From CAWBRT01 sp963819175 (GTDB lineage: Bacteria > Acidobacteriota > Terriglobia > Terriglobales > Acidobacteriaceae), in NCBI GenBank assembly GCA_963819175.1, contig CAWFVJ010000018.1, positions 186,001 through 250,000 of the forward strand: DNA of 64,000 nt, in the 5' to 3' direction. Position numbers and translations under genes: made by a program. Numbering within the stretch: position 1 is the stretch's first letter; each line of letters starts with the position of its first letter. Below, piece after piece: positions 25,789 to 34,024 of the stretch. Below the pieces are notes generated by a model that made no database searches, had not been told where the DNA came from, and saw nothing but the letters and a program-made list of their open reading frames with translations.

Positions 25789-26076
25789 ATGGAAGTGGAA
25801 GAGTTTCCTAACCATATCGATCAGACGACGATACCGATCGAGCAATTCAGGAAGTCATGGCAAGGCAAGCCGATTGAAGACCTGAAAGCCGAACATATAC
25901 GGTTAGCGGGCACGCTGCAGTTCGAAGCACATTTCCTGAAAGGGTTAATGCATCTACAACGCCGCTTTATCATCACTGAACGTGAGTTGGCGGATGGGGA
26001 GGCGCGCTGCAAAGCGCTCGATGCCCAAAGAAGTAGAGTACTAATGGAATACTTGAAAGCCGCTGATTCGCGATAG
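25789..26076 (+). CDS. Small conserved-looking protein of unknown function
   Basis: 95 residues from ATG 25789, preceded by GAAAGGAAC at good spacing. The sequence is hydrophilic and helical (PIEDLKAEHIRLAGTLQFEAHFLKGLMHLQRRFIITERELADG), probably a short coiled-coil-type cytosolic protein. I do not recognise the family. A strong terminator follows 8 nt after the stop, which supports its being a real, independently expressed gene. Confidence 0.6.
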   Translation: MEVEEFPNHIDQTTIPIEQFRKSWQGKPIEDLKAEHIRLAGTLQFEAHFLKGLMHLQRRFIITERELADGEARCKALDAQRSRVLMEYLKAADSR

Positions 26077-26083
26077 GAGAGTA

Positions 26084-26110
26084 GGCGCCGGTGAGGACCG
26101 GCGCCGTTTT
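26084..26110. terminator. Rho-independent terminator
   Basis: Perfect arms GGCGCCGGT (26084-26092) and ACCGGCGCC (26097-26105), 4-nt loop, then GTTTT. It follows the small plus-strand gene and faces the end of the minus-strand amidase, so it separates two converging units. Confidence 0.85.
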
Positions 26111-26126
26111 GCAAGAAGAATGACAA

Positions 26127-27677
26127 TCACCGGCCGCCCAGTGGCGGTGTAGACTGCGGTGGCTTGCGGGCATGTGTCGACTGCTCGAAGCTGTATGCAA
26201 TCTTCAACAACTGCGGCTCGCTGAACGGATGGCCAAGGAATTCAATCCCTACCGGCACGCCAATGGGCGCACTCGCTGTCGCTGCGGAGAATCCCGCAGG
26301 AACGGTGATGGCCGCAAATCCCGTGAGTGACGCCAGGATGCCATTGCGCTCCGCCTGGTTCATGTCGCCGATCATCACCGGCAGGCGCTTCTGGTGCGGG
26401 TAAACCAACGCCACTAGGTTGTCCTTCGCCATGGCATTGGCCAGCCGTACTCGGAGGTCATCGATCTTGACGCGCCGGTCCTTGTAGTCGGCTTCGTTCA
26501 GGCCATCTTTCTGGGATTCCGCCGACGCCAGGAACTTCTCCAGCGATGGCTTGTGATAGTTTCCCGTGGCGATTAGCTCGGCCAGCGAGTGCACCGGAGG
26601 ATTGGGTTGGGCCTTAAGGTAGCTATTGAGATCGAACTTGTATTCGTACTTCTGCACGTCGAGGTCGGAAGCCAGTTTGCCGGTGTCGAACGCCGCGTCG
26701 TTAATCTCTACCAGGATTGCGCCCTGCTTCTTCAGCACCTCTAGCGCATTGGCCATAACGCGGTTAACCTCCTGGTGATCCGGGCCAGTTCCGAACAATG
26801 TGCGCAGCACGCCGATGCGCGCGCCTTTCAGGCCATTGCGGTCAAGAAAAGCGGTGTACGTGCTGGGGATTTTGCCGACGCCAAAGGCGGTCACGGGATC
26901 GTCCGGATCATAGCCTGCCATCACGTCGAGCATGACAGCGGCGTCGGCTACGGTTCGCGTGATGGGTCCGACGGCATCCTGCGTAAAGGAAACGGGTATA
27001 ACGCCCGCGCGGCTGATCAGGCCACGCGTTGGACGAACGCCGACGATGCCATTGGCTGAGGCGGGTGAGCGAATCGAGTTCACCGTATCGGATCCAGTGC
27101 CCACCGTGGCAAAGTTGGCAGCCAAAGCCACACCGGTGCCGCCGGAAGAGCCGCCCGGGGTCCGCGTCAGTTCATAGGGATTCTTCGTCTGCCCGCCCAG
27201 CGAACTGGCGGTCACTCCCGCCAGTGCCAGCTCATGCATGTTCGTTTTCCCCAGAATCAGCGCTCCGGCTTGACGGAAACGCACCACGGTGAACCCATCC
27301 TTCGCCGGTTGCATGCCCTTCAGGGCCAACGACCCGCCGGTGGTGGGCATATCGGCGGTGTCGAAGACATCCTTCAAAACCAGCGGAATGCACTGCAGTG
27401 GCTTGAGCTTGGCGCCGCGCTTGAACGCCTTGTCCATAGCATCAGCCTGCTCCAGCGCCTTGGGATTGATGTACAGCATGGCGTTCAGCGCTGGGCCCTG
27501 TTGGTCATATGCCTTGATTCGGTCGAGGTACTGCTGCGTCAGGCTGCGGCAAGTCAGCTTGCCGCTCTGCATGGCGCGGTGAATATCGCTGATCGAGGCT
27601 TCCATCACTTGGAACTGTTGACCTGCGGCGCTAGCAGCCATGAGAATCGCTCCTATTGCCAGCACGAGAATCTTCAT
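26127..27677 (-). CDS. Exported amidase-signature family hydrolase
   Basis: 516 residues from ATG 27677, where a clean signal peptide begins (MKILVLAIGAILMAASAAGQ). Amidase-signature catalytic set: Lys in IPLVLKDVFD, cis-Ser in TPGGSSGGTG, nucleophile Ser in TVNSIRSPAS (normally GGSIRxPA; the Ser is kept but the two Gly are V-N). Exported members in this phylum are often annotated as glutamyl-tRNA amidotransferase-like amidases; the substrate is unknown. The second amidase in the window (29030-30448) has no signal peptide, so the two probably act in different compartments. Confidence 0.9.
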   Translation of the reverse strand: MKILVLAIGAILMAASAAGQQFQVMEASISDIHRAMQSGKLTCRSLTQQYLDRIKAYDQQGPALNAMLYINPKALEQADAMDKAFKRGAKLKPLQCIPLVLKDVFDTADMPTTGGSLALKGMQPAKDGFTVVRFRQAGALILGKTNMHELALAGVTASSLGGQTKNPYELTRTPGGSSGGTGVALAANFATVGTGSDTVNSIRSPASANGIVGVRPTRGLISRAGVIPVSFTQDAVGPITRTVADAAVMLDVMAGYDPDDPVTAFGVGKIPSTYTAFLDRNGLKGARIGVLRTLFGTGPDHQEVNRVMANALEVLKKQGAILVEINDAAFDTGKLASDLDVQKYEYKFDLNSYLKAQPNPPVHSLAELIATGNYHKPSLEKFLASAESQKDGLNEADYKDRRVKIDDLRVRLANAMAKDNLVALVYPHQKRLPVMIGDMNQAERNGILASLTGFAAITVPAGFSAATASAPIGVPVGIEFLGHPFSEPQLLKIAYSFEQSTHARKPPQSTPPLGGR

Positions 27678-27811
27678 CCGTAGACGCACGGCATGTCCTC
27701 CTGGGATTGAATCGGAATTTCCTTTGAGTCTTGAGAACACGGCAGTATACCGGTCACGGGAGAAATTGCAACGCCAATATCGCCGTCGACGATGCAAACT
27801 GGGCGATGCCG

Positions 27812-27961
27812 TCCCATTCTGAACACGCCGGAACAGCAGGTCGCGGAACTGGCTCTTGTTCTGGCGGTCGAGGCTGACGATTTCGCCGTCGATAACCGCC
27901 GACCGGTCACTGAGTTCGGCGGCTAACCGCTCCGCCAGCGCTGCGGCCTTTCGTTTTAGAG
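27812..27961 (-). pseudogene. Fragment of ATP-dependent DNA ligase (LigD-type)
   Basis: About 48 codons: LAERLAAELSDRSAVIDGEI, then VSLDRQNKSQFRDLLFRR. This matches the nucleotidyltransferase core of ATP-dependent ligases (motif with DGEI). Both sides are missing: it abuts the deacetylase stop at 27956 on one side and runs into unrelated sequence on the other. It is an isolated gene fossil. Confidence 0.65.
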
Positions 27962-28861
27962 AGAGTGTCGGCTTCCAAACACGAGCGCGGCCACACGGAA
28001 GGTGTTTGCGTGGGCTTCGGCCGTTGCCTCGATCGGATCGCCATAGCCTCCGCCAAGAGTGACAATCAGGGGAATCTGCCTGTTACGGCAGAATTCCATC
28101 ACCATGCGGTCGCGCTCCTGCAGGCCAGCATGGGTAAGGGCCAAGCGTCCAAGGCGATCACAGACCAACCCATCCACCCCAGACTGATAGTAAACAATGT
28201 CAGGCGCAAACTCATCTACCCGGGGCAGCAACATCCGTACAGCCGACAGATACTCCTCATCCCCCGTTTCATTCGCCAGGCCCACATCAATGCGGCTGTG
28301 CTGTTTACGGAACGGGAAATTGCCATTCCCGTGAACTGAGATCGTGAGCACATAGGGATCGTTCTCGAAGATCTGCGCGGTGCCATCACCCTGATGCACA
28401 TCCAAGTCGATGACTGCGGCACGCTGTGCACCGGCTTCGTTCCGCGCCCACATTACGGCAATGGCAATGTCATTGAAGACACAGAAGCCCGAACCTTCGG
28501 CACGAAAGGCGTGGTGCGTACCTCCTGCCAGCGTTCCGCCGAAAGCATGCTTGAGCGCTTCGCGGCTGGCCGCCAAAGTGCCGCCCACGCTGGCCAGAGT
28601 CCTGGTCACCAGTTCCGGTGACCAGGGGAACCCGATCCGCCGAATGGCCTGCGACGACAATGTGCCTGAGAGGAACTGTTCTACGTAATGCTGATCATGC
28701 ACCAATTCCAGCACCGCCCGGTCTGCAAGCGGTGCCGGGATGAATTCATACAGGCCATCGCCCGCCAGCAGCTCGCGGGTGAGGCGGTATTTGCTGATGG
28801 GAAAGCGATGTCCAATCGGCAGCGGAAATTCGTGGTGGTCAGTAAAGTAGAGAACACGCAC
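27956..28861 (-). CDS. Histone-deacetylase-fold enzyme (AcuC/acetylpolyamine amidohydrolase-like)
   Basis: 301 residues from a GTG at 28861 (VRVLYFTDHHEF); ATG 28909 would add 16 residues of low quality. Active-site signs: GGTHHAF (tandem His), DLDVHQGDG (Zn-binding Asp and His), SGVDGL (second Zn Asp), TLGGGYG near the end. Bacterial members deacetylate polyamines, acetoin-related proteins or acetyl-CoA synthetase (AcuC), a possible link to the acyl-CoA synthetase with GNAT domain nearby, though that is inference. The GSRHSL C-terminus overlaps the DNA-ligase fragment by a few bases. Confidence 0.88.
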   Translation of the reverse strand: MRVLYFTDHHEFPLPIGHRFPISKYRLTRELLAGDGLYEFIPAPLADRAVLELVHDQHYVEQFLSGTLSSQAIRRIGFPWSPELVTRTLASVGGTLAASREALKHAFGGTLAGGTHHAFRAEGSGFCVFNDIAIAVMWARNEAGAQRAAVIDLDVHQGDGTAQIFENDPYVLTISVHGNGNFPFRKQHSRIDVGLANETGDEEYLSAVRMLLPRVDEFAPDIVYYQSGVDGLVCDRLGRLALTHAGLQERDRMVMEFCRNRQIPLIVTLGGGYGDPIEATAEAHANTFRVAALVFGSRHSL

Positions 28862-29029
28862 AGCGCCTATCCCAGAAGATGCACGACCGTCAGTATACCG
28901 AGATCGCATTCTGCCGCTCCAGGCGGAGAACAGTTCCGGCCATGCAGCTCGATCCTGCTCTGCCCAGCTTACATTCGACCTCCATCGCTAGCACGATGGG
29001 CTCATTAGGAGTAATTGCTGCGGGCGGCT

Positions 29030-30448
29030 TCACCTGCCAGCGCTGTTGGCGACCGCGGGCGGCATTCGCTGGTGCCAGTCGGTGGCGGCCTGATAGGCCC
29101 ATCCGATTCTTAGCAGAGTCGCTTCGTCATATCCGCGGCACATGATCTGGAGCGAAGTCGGAAGCCCTTCCTCGGTGAATCCATCAGGTAGGGCCAAGGC
29201 ACAGAGATCGAGCAAGTTGGCGGCGCGCGTGAACCGTGCCACTGCCTTGTTCTGGTCCACTGCTTCCAACGGAACTGCCGAGGTTTCCGTGGTCGGCGTG
29301 AGCAAGGCATCGAATTCCGCCATGGCCACTTCAAACGCCTTCTTCTGCTCCTTGCGTTCTTGCAGGGCCGACAGATACTCTCGCAACGAAATCTTCGCGC
29401 CGAACAACATTCTGGCGCGCACCGCCTCATCGAGTGGCAATTCGGGATTATCTACCAGGTCGGCGACATGCGAATAACCTTCGGCGTGCATGATCCGAGC
29501 CTGTTGCGTCAGGTAGTCTTCAAAGCGACACGGCAAGCGTATGGGCTCGACTTGTGCTCCAAGCTGCACGAATGTCTCAAGCGCAGCGTCATAGGCAGCG
29601 AGAACGTCAGGGGCAACGCCTGCTCGCTCTTCTTCTGGCATCCGTGCCAAACGCAGCCCTTTGACTCCGCGCTTCAGCGTCAACATAGGGTCGACAAACT
29701 CATGGCCCAGGGTTTTAGGATCCAACGGGTCTGGTCCCTGCATGGCCCTATAAAGAATTGCAGCATCCTCGACGGTTCGCGCGATCGGTCCCGGAGTATC
29801 TAACGTCTGGCTGAGAGGAAGCACGCCGTAGGTGCTGATGCGACCAATGGTCGTCTTCAGGCCGGTCACACCGCAATAGGAAGAAGGCAGCCGGACAGAG
29901 CCACCTGTGTCGGTACCTACAGCCCATGGCACGAGTCGGGCTGCAACCGATACGCCTGATCCGCTGCTGGAACCACCGGGTGTGCGCGCCACCTTGCAAT
30001 CCCAGGGATTCCAGGGTGTACCCATATGTTGATTGGTACCCCATCCGCCCAAAGCGAACTCCACCGTATGCGTTTTGCCGATAACGATCATGCCGGCGCC
30101 GATCAAACGGCGAACCAGGGTCGCGGTGCAGCTAGAGCGGCGCTGCGCCCACACCTTCGAACCACCGGTTGTGATCCGACCCTCCACCTCAACCAAGTCT
30201 TTGATCGCCACTGGAATTCCGTGCAGAGGTCCCACGGCATGCCCGGACCGAATTGCTTTATCCGCCGCTTCGGCTGCCAACCGTGCGTCGTCCGCATAGA
30301 CCTCTACGAAGGCACGGAGCCGCGGCTCATTCGTTTGAATGCGCTGAAGAAAGCTGTCGACGAGATCAACTGGAGAGAGGCGCCGAGAAGCAATCATTTC
30401 GGAGAGGACATGGGCAGGCATCAGGCAAGGATCGGAATTCAGTGTCAT
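29030..30448 (-). CDS. Cytoplasmic amidase-signature hydrolase
   Basis: 472 residues from ATG 30448 (MTLNSDPCLMPAHVLSEMI). Catalytic triad of the amidase-signature family: Lys in IPVAIKDLVE, cis-Ser in TPGGSSSGSG, nucleophile Ser in GTDTGGSVRLPSS. The strong match to the canonical GGSVRxP motif suggests an active amidase. No signal peptide. Transcribed away from the FrnE-like gene 95 bp upstream; the shared gap probably carries both promoters. Substrate unknown. Confidence 0.9.
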   Translation of the reverse strand: MTLNSDPCLMPAHVLSEMIASRRLSPVDLVDSFLQRIQTNEPRLRAFVEVYADDARLAAEAADKAIRSGHAVGPLHGIPVAIKDLVEVEGRITTGGSKVWAQRRSSCTATLVRRLIGAGMIVIGKTHTVEFALGGWGTNQHMGTPWNPWDCKVARTPGGSSSGSGVSVAARLVPWAVGTDTGGSVRLPSSYCGVTGLKTTIGRISTYGVLPLSQTLDTPGPIARTVEDAAILYRAMQGPDPLDPKTLGHEFVDPMLTLKRGVKGLRLARMPEEERAGVAPDVLAAYDAALETFVQLGAQVEPIRLPCRFEDYLTQQARIMHAEGYSHVADLVDNPELPLDEAVRARMLFGAKISLREYLSALQERKEQKKAFEVAMAEFDALLTPTTETSAVPLEAVDQNKAVARFTRAANLLDLCALALPDGFTEEGLPTSLQIMCRGYDEATLLRIGWAYQAATDWHQRMPPAVANSAGR

Positions 30449-30542
30449 CCGGATCTCCCTCTTGGCTTGGCAAGTAGCCGTCATTCTATACCGATCGCGT
30501 CCGGATCCGTCGATGGGCATGTAGAATCGGGGAAGAGCTCTT

Positions 30543-31157
30543 ATGCCGCTACCGATACTCGTCTATTCCGACTACGTTTGACCTTGGTGCTTCCTGGCGG
30601 AGGCTCCGCTAAAACAGGCTACAGAAGGCAAGGATGTCCAGATCGAGTGGATGCCCTTTGAACTTCACCCCGCACCGAACCCCACGCGCAGGCCGGAAAG
30701 TGATTACTTGCAGACGGCCTGGAAAGAGCGGATATATCCTATGGCGGAGAAGCTGGGGGTGCACATGAAGCTTCCCACCGTGTCGCCCTATCCGTACACC
30801 AACCTCGCCTTCCAGGGGCTGGAGTTCGCGAAGGATCAAGGCAAGGGCGATGAGTACAACGACGCGGTGTTCCGGGCCTTCTTCCAGCAGAGCAGGGACA
30901 TCGGCCGTATCGACGTGCTCGCTGACATTGCAAAGGAAGTCGGCTTGGACCCGGAGCAGTTTCGGGCTGCGCTCGAACCGGGAACTTACCGCGACCGCGT
31001 CCAGCAACTGCTACGAACAGCATACGAACAGGTCGGCGTCACTGCGGTTCCCACCATGATCATCGGGACGCAGCGACTTGAAGGGCTTTATCCCAAGCAC
31101 GTCATCCGGCAGGTGATCGAGAGCGAACTGGCGCGTGGGGCAGAGAACTCACGCTAA
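30543..31157 (+). CDS. FrnE/DsbA-like oxidoreductase with in-frame TGA at the first redox Cys (candidate selenoprotein)
   Basis: Reading through one TGA (30579-30581, codon 13) gives 204 residues, the normal length of FrnE-type DsbA proteins. ATG 30543 has GGGGAAG upstream. The start reads MPLPILVYSDYV-X-PWCFLA, where X is TGA and the family has Cys (C-P-W-C). The rest is family-like and uninterrupted: FELHPAPNP, GLEFAKDQGKGDEYN, and the cis-Pro loop GVTAVPTMIIG. Redox Cys is the classic position for selenocysteine, and a small hairpin lies 20 nt after the TGA (separate entry). Alternatives: a nonsense mutation of TGC or TGT, with a short inactive product from the internal ATG at 30651. No sel genes are in view. 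Confidence 0.7.
30595..30611 (+). promoter_or_regulatory. Possible bacterial SECIS hairpin
   Basis: TGGCGGA (30595-30601) pairs with TCCGCTA (30605-30611), one G-U pair included, closing a GGC loop. The loop begins 20 nt after the TGA and starts with G, inside the limits usually given for bacterial SECIS elements (16-37 nt spacing, 3-14 nt loop, G in the first two loop positions). Short hairpins are common in GC-rich DNA, so this alone is weak. Confidence 0.45.
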
Positions 31158-31338
31158 CTGATCGGTCGCCAACCCGTTGTTGGACATGATGAACTCGCTC
31201 GCTAGCATTAAGGCGGTAGCCGCCTCGACTTGCGATGGGCCGCACGGGGTCCATGTCATCTTAGAGGGTGGCCGCGGTCGCAGCGGTAGGCCTCGGCGGT
31301 GAGGATATATCCGGCGCTTGCTTTCGGAGGTAGGACAG

Positions 31339-31757
31339 GTGACAACGTATCAACAGCAGATCCCATTCTTACCAGTGGTCACGGTGATATGCACGATCTC
31401 ACCGAGCAGGTTCTTGCGGTGGTGGTTGCCTCGGCGATTCAGACTGGAATGGTCAATGTTTTCAATGTGGGCAGCACCGCCGCCGTTGGCACAATCGAGT
31501 TTGAACCCGGGCTACTACATGATCTGCCGGCTGTGCTCGACAAGCTCATTCCCCCCAGCCGCGAATACGGGCATGAACAGGCATGGCACGACGGGAATGG
31601 GCACTCGCATTTGCAAGCGACGCTGCTCGGACCATCACTGACGTTGCCGATCGCCGAGGGCAAACCGATCCTCGGAACATGGCAGCAGATCTTTCACCTT
31701 GAATGCGATGTGCGCGGGCGTGAGCGCACGGTTGTAATTACCGTGAACGGCGACTAG
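31339..31757 (+). pseudogene. yjbQ: YjbQ/UPF0047 family gene, copy 2, frameshifted near the start
   Basis: Very similar to the gene at 18093-18521, including upstream bases. After GTG 31339 (TTYQQQI) one base is missing relative to copy 1 around 31362-31368, so the start and the body (from LTSGHGDMHDLT to VITVNGD) are in different frames. The body is conserved with mostly silent or mild changes, including EQAWHDGNGHSHLQA, suggesting recent loss or a sequence error. A start inside the +1 frame at 31299 would give an aberrant N-terminus. Confidence 0.82.
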
Positions 31758-31761
31758 CATG

Positions 31762-31850
31762 CAGGACCGCTGTCGCTCGCGGAGCCAGGCTCGAAAGGTA
31801 GCACCGCCCTCCCGCGACCCGCATGGCGCCCATCACCGCGTGCAGTTCCA
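31762..31850. repeat. Partial repeat shared with the regulator ends of both modules
   Basis: CCGCTGTCGCTCGCGGAGCC and GGCTCGAAAGGT match 21700-21725 and 37720-37750 (the amylase-stub region). It sits directly after YjbQ copy 2. Confidence 0.6.
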
Positions 31851-31953
31851 GATCGGATCAGACTCATGGGCCAGGTGACCGTGCATCTCTGGCCTTCCGA
31901 GGCTCGCGCGAAGGTTAGCAGCCTGCCAGATAGCGCCACCCTGGGGAACCGCG

Positions 31954-33762
31954 CTACTGGGACAACAAGCCACCGGCCGCGGATTGGCCAATCCGAGGCT
32001 CGCAGCCGATATGGAACTTACCGTCACGCGGATCAAGCATGAGCGCGTGCACGCCTCCCCATTTGTTCAACACTGAGAACTGGTGCCCCATCTTCTCCAG
32101 TGCCTTGGCGGTACCCACAGGGAAATCCCACTCGAGCTCGCCGGGCTCGCCATCTTCGGCGTGGAAACGCGGAGCCGCAAGCGCCTTCTGGATGCCCATT
32201 TTGTAATCGATGACGTTCACGATCAGCTCCGTCAATTCAGTCATGATCGCCCGCCCCCCGGATCCGCCGAGGCTCATAAAGGGCTTGCCGTCTTTCAGGA
32301 TCACCGTGGCCGCCATATTGTTCAATGCCAAGCGGCCGGGCTTGATGGAGTTAATGTCGCCCGGATTCGGGTTGAATAGGGTCATGCCATTATTCATGTT
32401 GATCCCAGTGCCAGGAATGGTCACGCTGCTGCCTAGAAACCAAGTGATGGTATAGGTCAAGGCGACCATGTTGCCGTCCCTGTCAACCGCCGAGGTACTG
32501 GCCGTCGAGACATCCCCGTCGTTCCAACCGGACCCGAGGACCGCCATCTTCGGCTTATTTCCCGGCTCATACTTCCATGGATCTCCCGGCGGGACCTTCC
32601 CTTTAATCCACGGCATGGCAATCTCCGGATTGATACGGTTGCGGTTTTCCGCCGCATATTCACGCGAGATCAACCCTCGATAGGGAACAGGGTGAACTTC
32701 CGGATCGGTGACGAAGGCAAGGCGGTCGGCGAAACCGAGTTTCATCGCCTCCAACATCAGGTGCACACTCTTTGCCGATAGTGGCCCGGCCGCAGCCAGG
32801 TCGTAGCCGTCAAGAATGTTGAGGATATGCAGCAGGTTTTCGCCGCCGGTGCAAATCGGGGACGTTGCCAACGTGTAGCCGCGATAAGTCGTCATCGCCG
32901 GCTCCTGAATGCGCACCATGCGATTTCGCCAATCAGCAAAATCCCGTGCGGTGATGATCCCGCCATGCTTCTGGATGTCATCCAACATCTTCTGCGCCAG
33001 CTCTCCCTGGTAAAAGGCATCTGGACCTTTGTCCGCGAGAACCCGCAGAGACTTTGCAAGATCCTTCTGCACGAGGCGATCGCCGCCCTTCAATGGAGTG
33101 CCATCTGGACGGGTGAAGATCTTTAGTGTCTCCGGGAAGTTCTTGAAGCGCGGATAGGCACTAGCGAGCTGGCTGGCATACCAATCGCTAATGGGAAATC
33201 CCTCCTCGGCATAACGTATCGCAGGCTGCAGGACTTCCTTGAGGGGTTTGGTCCCGTATTTCTCAAGTGCTGTGACTAGGCCGGCAACACCGCAAGGAAT
33301 CGAGATTGCTTTATAGCCGTCGCGCTGCTCATTGTTCTTTGTCTCCCACCAGCCCATGCCGCCCCCAGCGCGTCCGGGAACGACCTCGTACATCTTCTCT
33401 TGCGCAGCCAGCGGGGCGCGTGTTGTGAAGTCAATCACGACCGGCTTGCCGACCTGCTTCAGATAGATGACCATGGCCCCGCCGTAGGCGCCCAGACCGT
33501 TCATGCCATGGTCGACCACTGCATTGGCGAAGGCCGCGGCGACAATGGCATCAACGGCATTCCCGCCATTCTGCAGCATCTCCAGCCCTGCACGCACTGA
33601 TAAGGGATGCTCTGCGGAAACCCCTCCTAGGTCAGCGATGACTTCTTTCCCAACCTGTACTTCCATCCGCTGGGCTACGGCCACGCTGGAAAGAAGGACA
33701 AGAACCAGCAGCACCAAAACTCCAGCTGAAACCCGCATCGACATCTCTCTGTTGCCTCTCAT
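31954..33762 (-). CDS. ggt: Gamma-glutamyltranspeptidase, exported
   Basis: 602 residues. A signal peptide (MRVSAGVLVLLVLVLLSSVAVAQ) begins at the ninth codon, so the true start may be the ATG at 33738. The Ntn-hydrolase precursor is about the usual length. Large-subunit signs: LEMLQNGGNAVDAIVAAAFA and GGAMVIYL. The small subunit would start at the Thr in the VSTASTSAVDRDGN region (canonical TTHxSVVDxxGN), giving the catalytic nucleophile after self-cleavage, and the GGSGGR motif follows near the C-terminus. It hydrolyses or transfers gamma-glutamyl groups such as from glutathione in the periplasm. Divergent from the MFS gene. Confidence 0.92.
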   Translation of the reverse strand: MRGNREMSMRVSAGVLVLLVLVLLSSVAVAQRMEVQVGKEVIADLGGVSAEHPLSVRAGLEMLQNGGNAVDAIVAAAFANAVVDHGMNGLGAYGGAMVIYLKQVGKPVVIDFTTRAPLAAQEKMYEVVPGRAGGGMGWWETKNNEQRDGYKAISIPCGVAGLVTALEKYGTKPLKEVLQPAIRYAEEGFPISDWYASQLASAYPRFKNFPETLKIFTRPDGTPLKGGDRLVQKDLAKSLRVLADKGPDAFYQGELAQKMLDDIQKHGGIITARDFADWRNRMVRIQEPAMTTYRGYTLATSPICTGGENLLHILNILDGYDLAAAGPLSAKSVHLMLEAMKLGFADRLAFVTDPEVHPVPYRGLISREYAAENRNRINPEIAMPWIKGKVPPGDPWKYEPGNKPKMAVLGSGWNDGDVSTASTSAVDRDGNMVALTYTITWFLGSSVTIPGTGINMNNGMTLFNPNPGDINSIKPGRLALNNMAATVILKDGKPFMSLGGSGGRAIMTELTELIVNVIDYKMGIQKALAAPRFHAEDGEPGELEWDFPVGTAKALEKMGHQFSVLNKWGGVHALMLDPRDGKFHIGCEPRIGQSAAGGLLSQ

Positions 33763-33989
33763 GCGCTTCTCCCCTAGTTGGTCGTCCGTTCACCCTGACT
33801 TTACAAGAAGGCCCAGATGAAAACCGCCCATCAGGCAAACCAGACGATGTTGGACTTGAATCACCCGTATTCTACTACTCAGGAATGGGTTGGCAATGCC
33901 AAGCAATTGCATTCACAAACGGGGATCGGACAACGCGGGAAAATCGGTCGCATGCTCACGATTGACCTGCCGCGCTGAAAGTTGTATAG

Positions 33990-34004
33990 CTGATACCTTA
34001 TCAG
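33990..34004. promoter_or_regulatory. Palindromic candidate operator upstream of the MFS symporter
   Basis: CTGATA-CCT-TATCAG is a perfect 6-bp inverted repeat, 20 nt before the ATG at 34025 and overlapping the likely promoter. Its size and spacing fit a dimeric regulator such as a GntR-type protein. No regulator gene is adjacent. Confidence 0.5.
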
Positions 34005-34024
34005 TCACAAACAAGGAGACTCCA

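Noticed and set aside
30579..30581. Reassignment of TGA as a general sense codon
   Set aside because: Several intact genes here end in TGA (for example the MFS exporter at 7818 and rfbA at 49691), so TGA is a normal stop.
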